A stretch of DNA of 22,072 nucleotides, taken from positions 1-22,072 of IMG/VR virus record IMGVR_UViG_3300020439_000094, one strand, 5' to 3'. The translations under genes were made by a program, and so were the position numbers. This stretch comes from a virus. Position 1 is the stretch's first letter; each line of letters starts with the position of its first letter. This document shows, piece after piece, positions 21,249 to 22,072 of this stretch. The notes beneath the pieces are model-generated. The model did no database searches. It was given only the letters and a program-made list of their open reading frames with translations, and had not been told where the DNA came from.

Positions 21249-22072
21249 TCACAAAGCATTGCCTCGTGGCAACACTTCCTCTGGAAATACAAAGTTCTCA
21301 TGCGGTTGATCTACTGGAGCCAACCAGGAACGGAGTCCTTCGTTGAGCAAGATATTTTTTGTATAGAAGGTCTCAAATTCAGGATCTTCAGCAGCACGAA
21401 TCTCCTGACTCACAAAATCGTATGCACGAAGGTTGAGTGCAAGACCGATGATCCCGATAGAGGAAGTCCAAAGACCCATGACAGGAACAAACAGCATAAA
21501 AAAATGCAACCAACGCTTATTACTAAACGCAATACCGAAAATTTGCGACCAAAAACGATTGGCAGTAACCATTGAATAAGTTTCTTCTTCTTGGGTGCTG
21601 TCAAAAGCTTTGAAAGTGTTTGCTTGTTCACCATCTTGATACAAAGTATTCTCTACTGTAACACCATGGATGGCAGAAAGCAATGCACCACCCAGAATAC
21701 CTGCAACACCCATCATGTGAAAGGGGTTGAGCGTCCAGTTATGGAATCCCTGGAGGAATAGAAGGAAGCGGAAGATCGCTGCAACACCAAATGACGGCGC
21801 AAAGAACCAACTGGACTGTCCAAGAGGGTAGATGAGAAAAACACTAACAAATACGGCAATAGGGCCCGAAAAAGCAATCGCATTGTACGGTCTAATTCCT
21901 ACGAGACGACTAATCTCAAATTGCCGAAGCATGAATCCTATGAGAGCAAAGGCTCCGTGGAGCGCCACAAAATTCCAGAGTCCCCCAAGTTGGATCCAGC
22001 GGACGAAATCTCCCTGAGACTCAGGACCCCAAAGTAGAAGAAGAGAATGACCCATAGCATCAGCAGGAGTCG
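21249..22072 (-). CDS. psbD: Photosystem II reaction centre protein D2 (3' part, start beyond the window)
   Basis: Core photosystem II subunit of the thylakoid membrane, binding P680 chlorophyll and the quinone QA. The frame is open to the right edge. Counting back from the normal 352-residue end, the window holds residues about 80-352. Key residues are intact: His117 (accessory chlorophyll), Tyr160 (the redox-active tyrosine D) with His189, His197 (P680 ligand), His214 and His268 (non-haem iron) and Trp253 (QA pocket). The C-terminus is [12 protein letters not shown], as in cyanobacteria. G+C is near 50 percent in a sampled line, against about 33 percent in the next gene, a sign of host origin. 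Cyanophages carry psbD to keep photosynthesis running during infection. A stable terminator follows. No frameshift or intron is seen in this part. Confidence 0.98.
   Translation of the reverse strand, partial: TPADAMGHSLLLLWGPESQGDFVRWIQLGGLWNFVALHGAFALIGFMLRQFEISRLVGIRPYNAIAFSGPIAVFVSVFLIYPLGQSSWFFAPSFGVAAIFRFLLFLQGFHNWTLNPFHMMGVAGILGGALLSAIHGVTVENTLYQDGEQANTFKAFDSTQEEETYSMVTANRFWSQIFGIAFSNKRWLHFFMLFVPVMGLWTSSIGIIGLALNLRAYDFVSQEIRAAEDPEFETFYTKNILLNEGLRSWLAPVDQPHENFVFPEEVLPRGNAL

Noticed and set aside
1-22072. tRNA genes, which are common in T4-like cyanophages
   Set aside because: Nearly all bases are in protein genes, the gaps are under 100 bases, and none showed a cloverleaf or a TTCGA-type arm in the right setting.

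Overview
This window looks like part of the genome of a T4-like cyanophage (a contractile-tailed myovirus of marine Synechococcus or Prochlorococcus). The evidence is the combination of a photosystem II gene (psbD), two purine-biosynthesis genes (purN, purC), several very large repeat-built virion fibre genes, and candidate T4-type late promoter octamers. The host genus is inferred; the sequence does not fix it. Every supported gene lies on the minus strand, so transcription runs from the right end (22072) to the left end (1). Coding density is close to complete and no gap exceeds 300 bases.

Right end, 22072 to 18842 (auxiliary genes and small early-type genes). The 3' three quarters of psbD comes first and ends in a strong UUCG-loop terminator. 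Next is a late-promoter-like octamer and a 223-residue protein of unknown function with an acidic front half and a basic back half, followed by its own terminator. A sigma70-like promoter overlapping that terminator starts a run of five tiny genes of 75, 69, 51, 108 and 38 residues, joined by overlapping stop and start codons. The 51- and 38-residue genes are very short; their coupling to the neighbours is the main support for them. A terminator-like hairpin then sits directly against the start codon of purN.

Middle, 19363 to 17447. purN and purC encode two enzymes of de novo purine synthesis, presumably feeding nucleotide supply for phage DNA. Two coupled small genes follow: a 162-residue unknown protein and a 67-residue zinc-ribbon-like protein.

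Left three quarters, 17450 to 1 (virion surface genes). Two LamG-type adhesin candidates come first, one carrying a large glycine-rich insertion, then a free-standing HNH endonuclease. They are followed by a 1041-residue beta-helix-type protein with an embedded cupredoxin-like domain, a 114-residue small structural protein, an 882-residue protein with two PKD-like domains, a 1757-residue and a 786-residue repeat-rich fibre protein sharing modules, and a partial gene running off the left edge. This set probably forms fibres or other host-contacting parts of the particle.

The most unusual observation is a plastocyanin-like (type 1 copper) domain inside the 1041-residue protein. Comparing two tandem copies of a module in that protein shows that one copy is interrupted exactly by this domain. 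A second, degenerate cupredoxin-like domain lies in the 1757-residue protein. In parallel, the 521-residue adhesin has a LamG domain split by a glycine-rich block that its neighbouring paralogue lacks. Domain insertion therefore seems to be a recurrent way in which this surface cassette diversifies.
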